64,000 nt of DNA from Neobacillus thermocopriae (GTDB taxonomy: Bacteria; Bacillota; Bacilli; Bacillales; Cytobacillaceae), in assembly GCF_010975035.1 (NCBI RefSeq), contig NZ_JAAIUV010000008.1, forward strand, positions 50,775 through 114,774. Reading direction: 5' to 3'. The notes under the pieces are model-generated. The model saw only the letters and a program-made list of their open reading frames with translations, was not told the origin of the DNA and ran no database searches. A program made the translations under genes and the position numbers. This document shows, in pieces, positions 63,955 to 64,000 of the stretch (position 1 is its first letter; every line of letters begins with the position of its first letter).

Positions 63955-64000
63955 TGGTGCCGAGGACCGGAATCGAACCGGTACGGTAGTCACCTACCGC
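63955..64000 (-). tRNA. tRNA-Leu, 3' part only
   Basis: Variable arm, T arm (GGTTCGATTCC) and acceptor 3' strand with encoded CCA; the anticodon lies beyond the window. The body and cluster order match the Leu gene before Arg in trnB. Confidence 0.85.

Overview
The window reads as ordinary chromosome of a low-GC, spore-forming Bacillaceae (Bacillus sensu lato). Evidence: AT-rich sequence with strong AGGAGG-type ribosome sites and frequent TTG/GTG starts; sporulation-linked small genes (cse60, ytzC); Bacillus-style cis elements (leucine T-box, SAM-I, guanine riboswitch, Per and Zur boxes); and a gene set matching the B. subtilis dat-pepV / leuS / metK-pckA / men / glg / trnB neighbourhood as I remember it. 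I see no prophage, transposase, CRISPR array or defence island, and no clearly new system. The interest lies in regulation and in one broken gene.

Layout. 1-4.3 kb: 5' part of thpR, a cysteine-synthase paralogue, pepV-dat, and the small DeoR-type regulator ytzE. 4.4-7.4 kb: a helical DUF2935-like gene, a lone AAA ATPase, an E. coli-type speD, and dps behind two Per boxes. 7.5-11.6 kb: pseudouridine synthase and flippase (overlapping), flavoprotein ytfP, cse60. 11.8-17.1 kb: rhodanese, leuS with T-box, MFS transporter, ytzC plus an unannotated 59-aa partner. 17.3-22.7 kb: ytqA-mnmM tRNA modification pair, ytpA-ytpB lipid/terpenoid pair, gamma-carbonic-anhydrase-like ytoA, metK with SAM-I riboswitch. 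23.3-29 kb: pckA, ytmA-ytmB, ytlA-ytlC-ytlD ABC importer. 29.4-34.3 kb: ahpC-ahpF, HAD phosphatase, PH-domain protein, quinone oxidoreductase. 34.4-40.8 kb: ECF sigma/anti-sigma pair, purine permease under a guanine riboswitch, intracellular protease ispA, LysE exporter. 40.8-45.3 kb: ytkD, small proteins, luxS, yidD, ytiB, a Zur-box zinc-binding lipoprotein, a DUF1540 gene. 45.4-54.1 kb: menaquinone genes menF-D-H-B-E-C on the minus strand and menA divergent. 54.2-62.1 kb: glycogen operon glgB-C-D-A-P on the minus strand, with glgC interrupted by an in-frame TGA. 62.6-64 kb: a run of 15 complete tRNA genes and one partial, ordered like B. subtilis trnB.

How the genes work together: peroxide defence (ahpC-ahpF, dps) shares Per-box control; methionine/SAM use links metK, speD and luxS; menF-menC and menA give the quinone pathway; the glg cluster gives glycogen synthesis and breakdown, though ADP-glucose supply is doubtful if glgC is really dead. 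Most functional names rest on recognisable motifs and family similarity read by eye, not on database searches.
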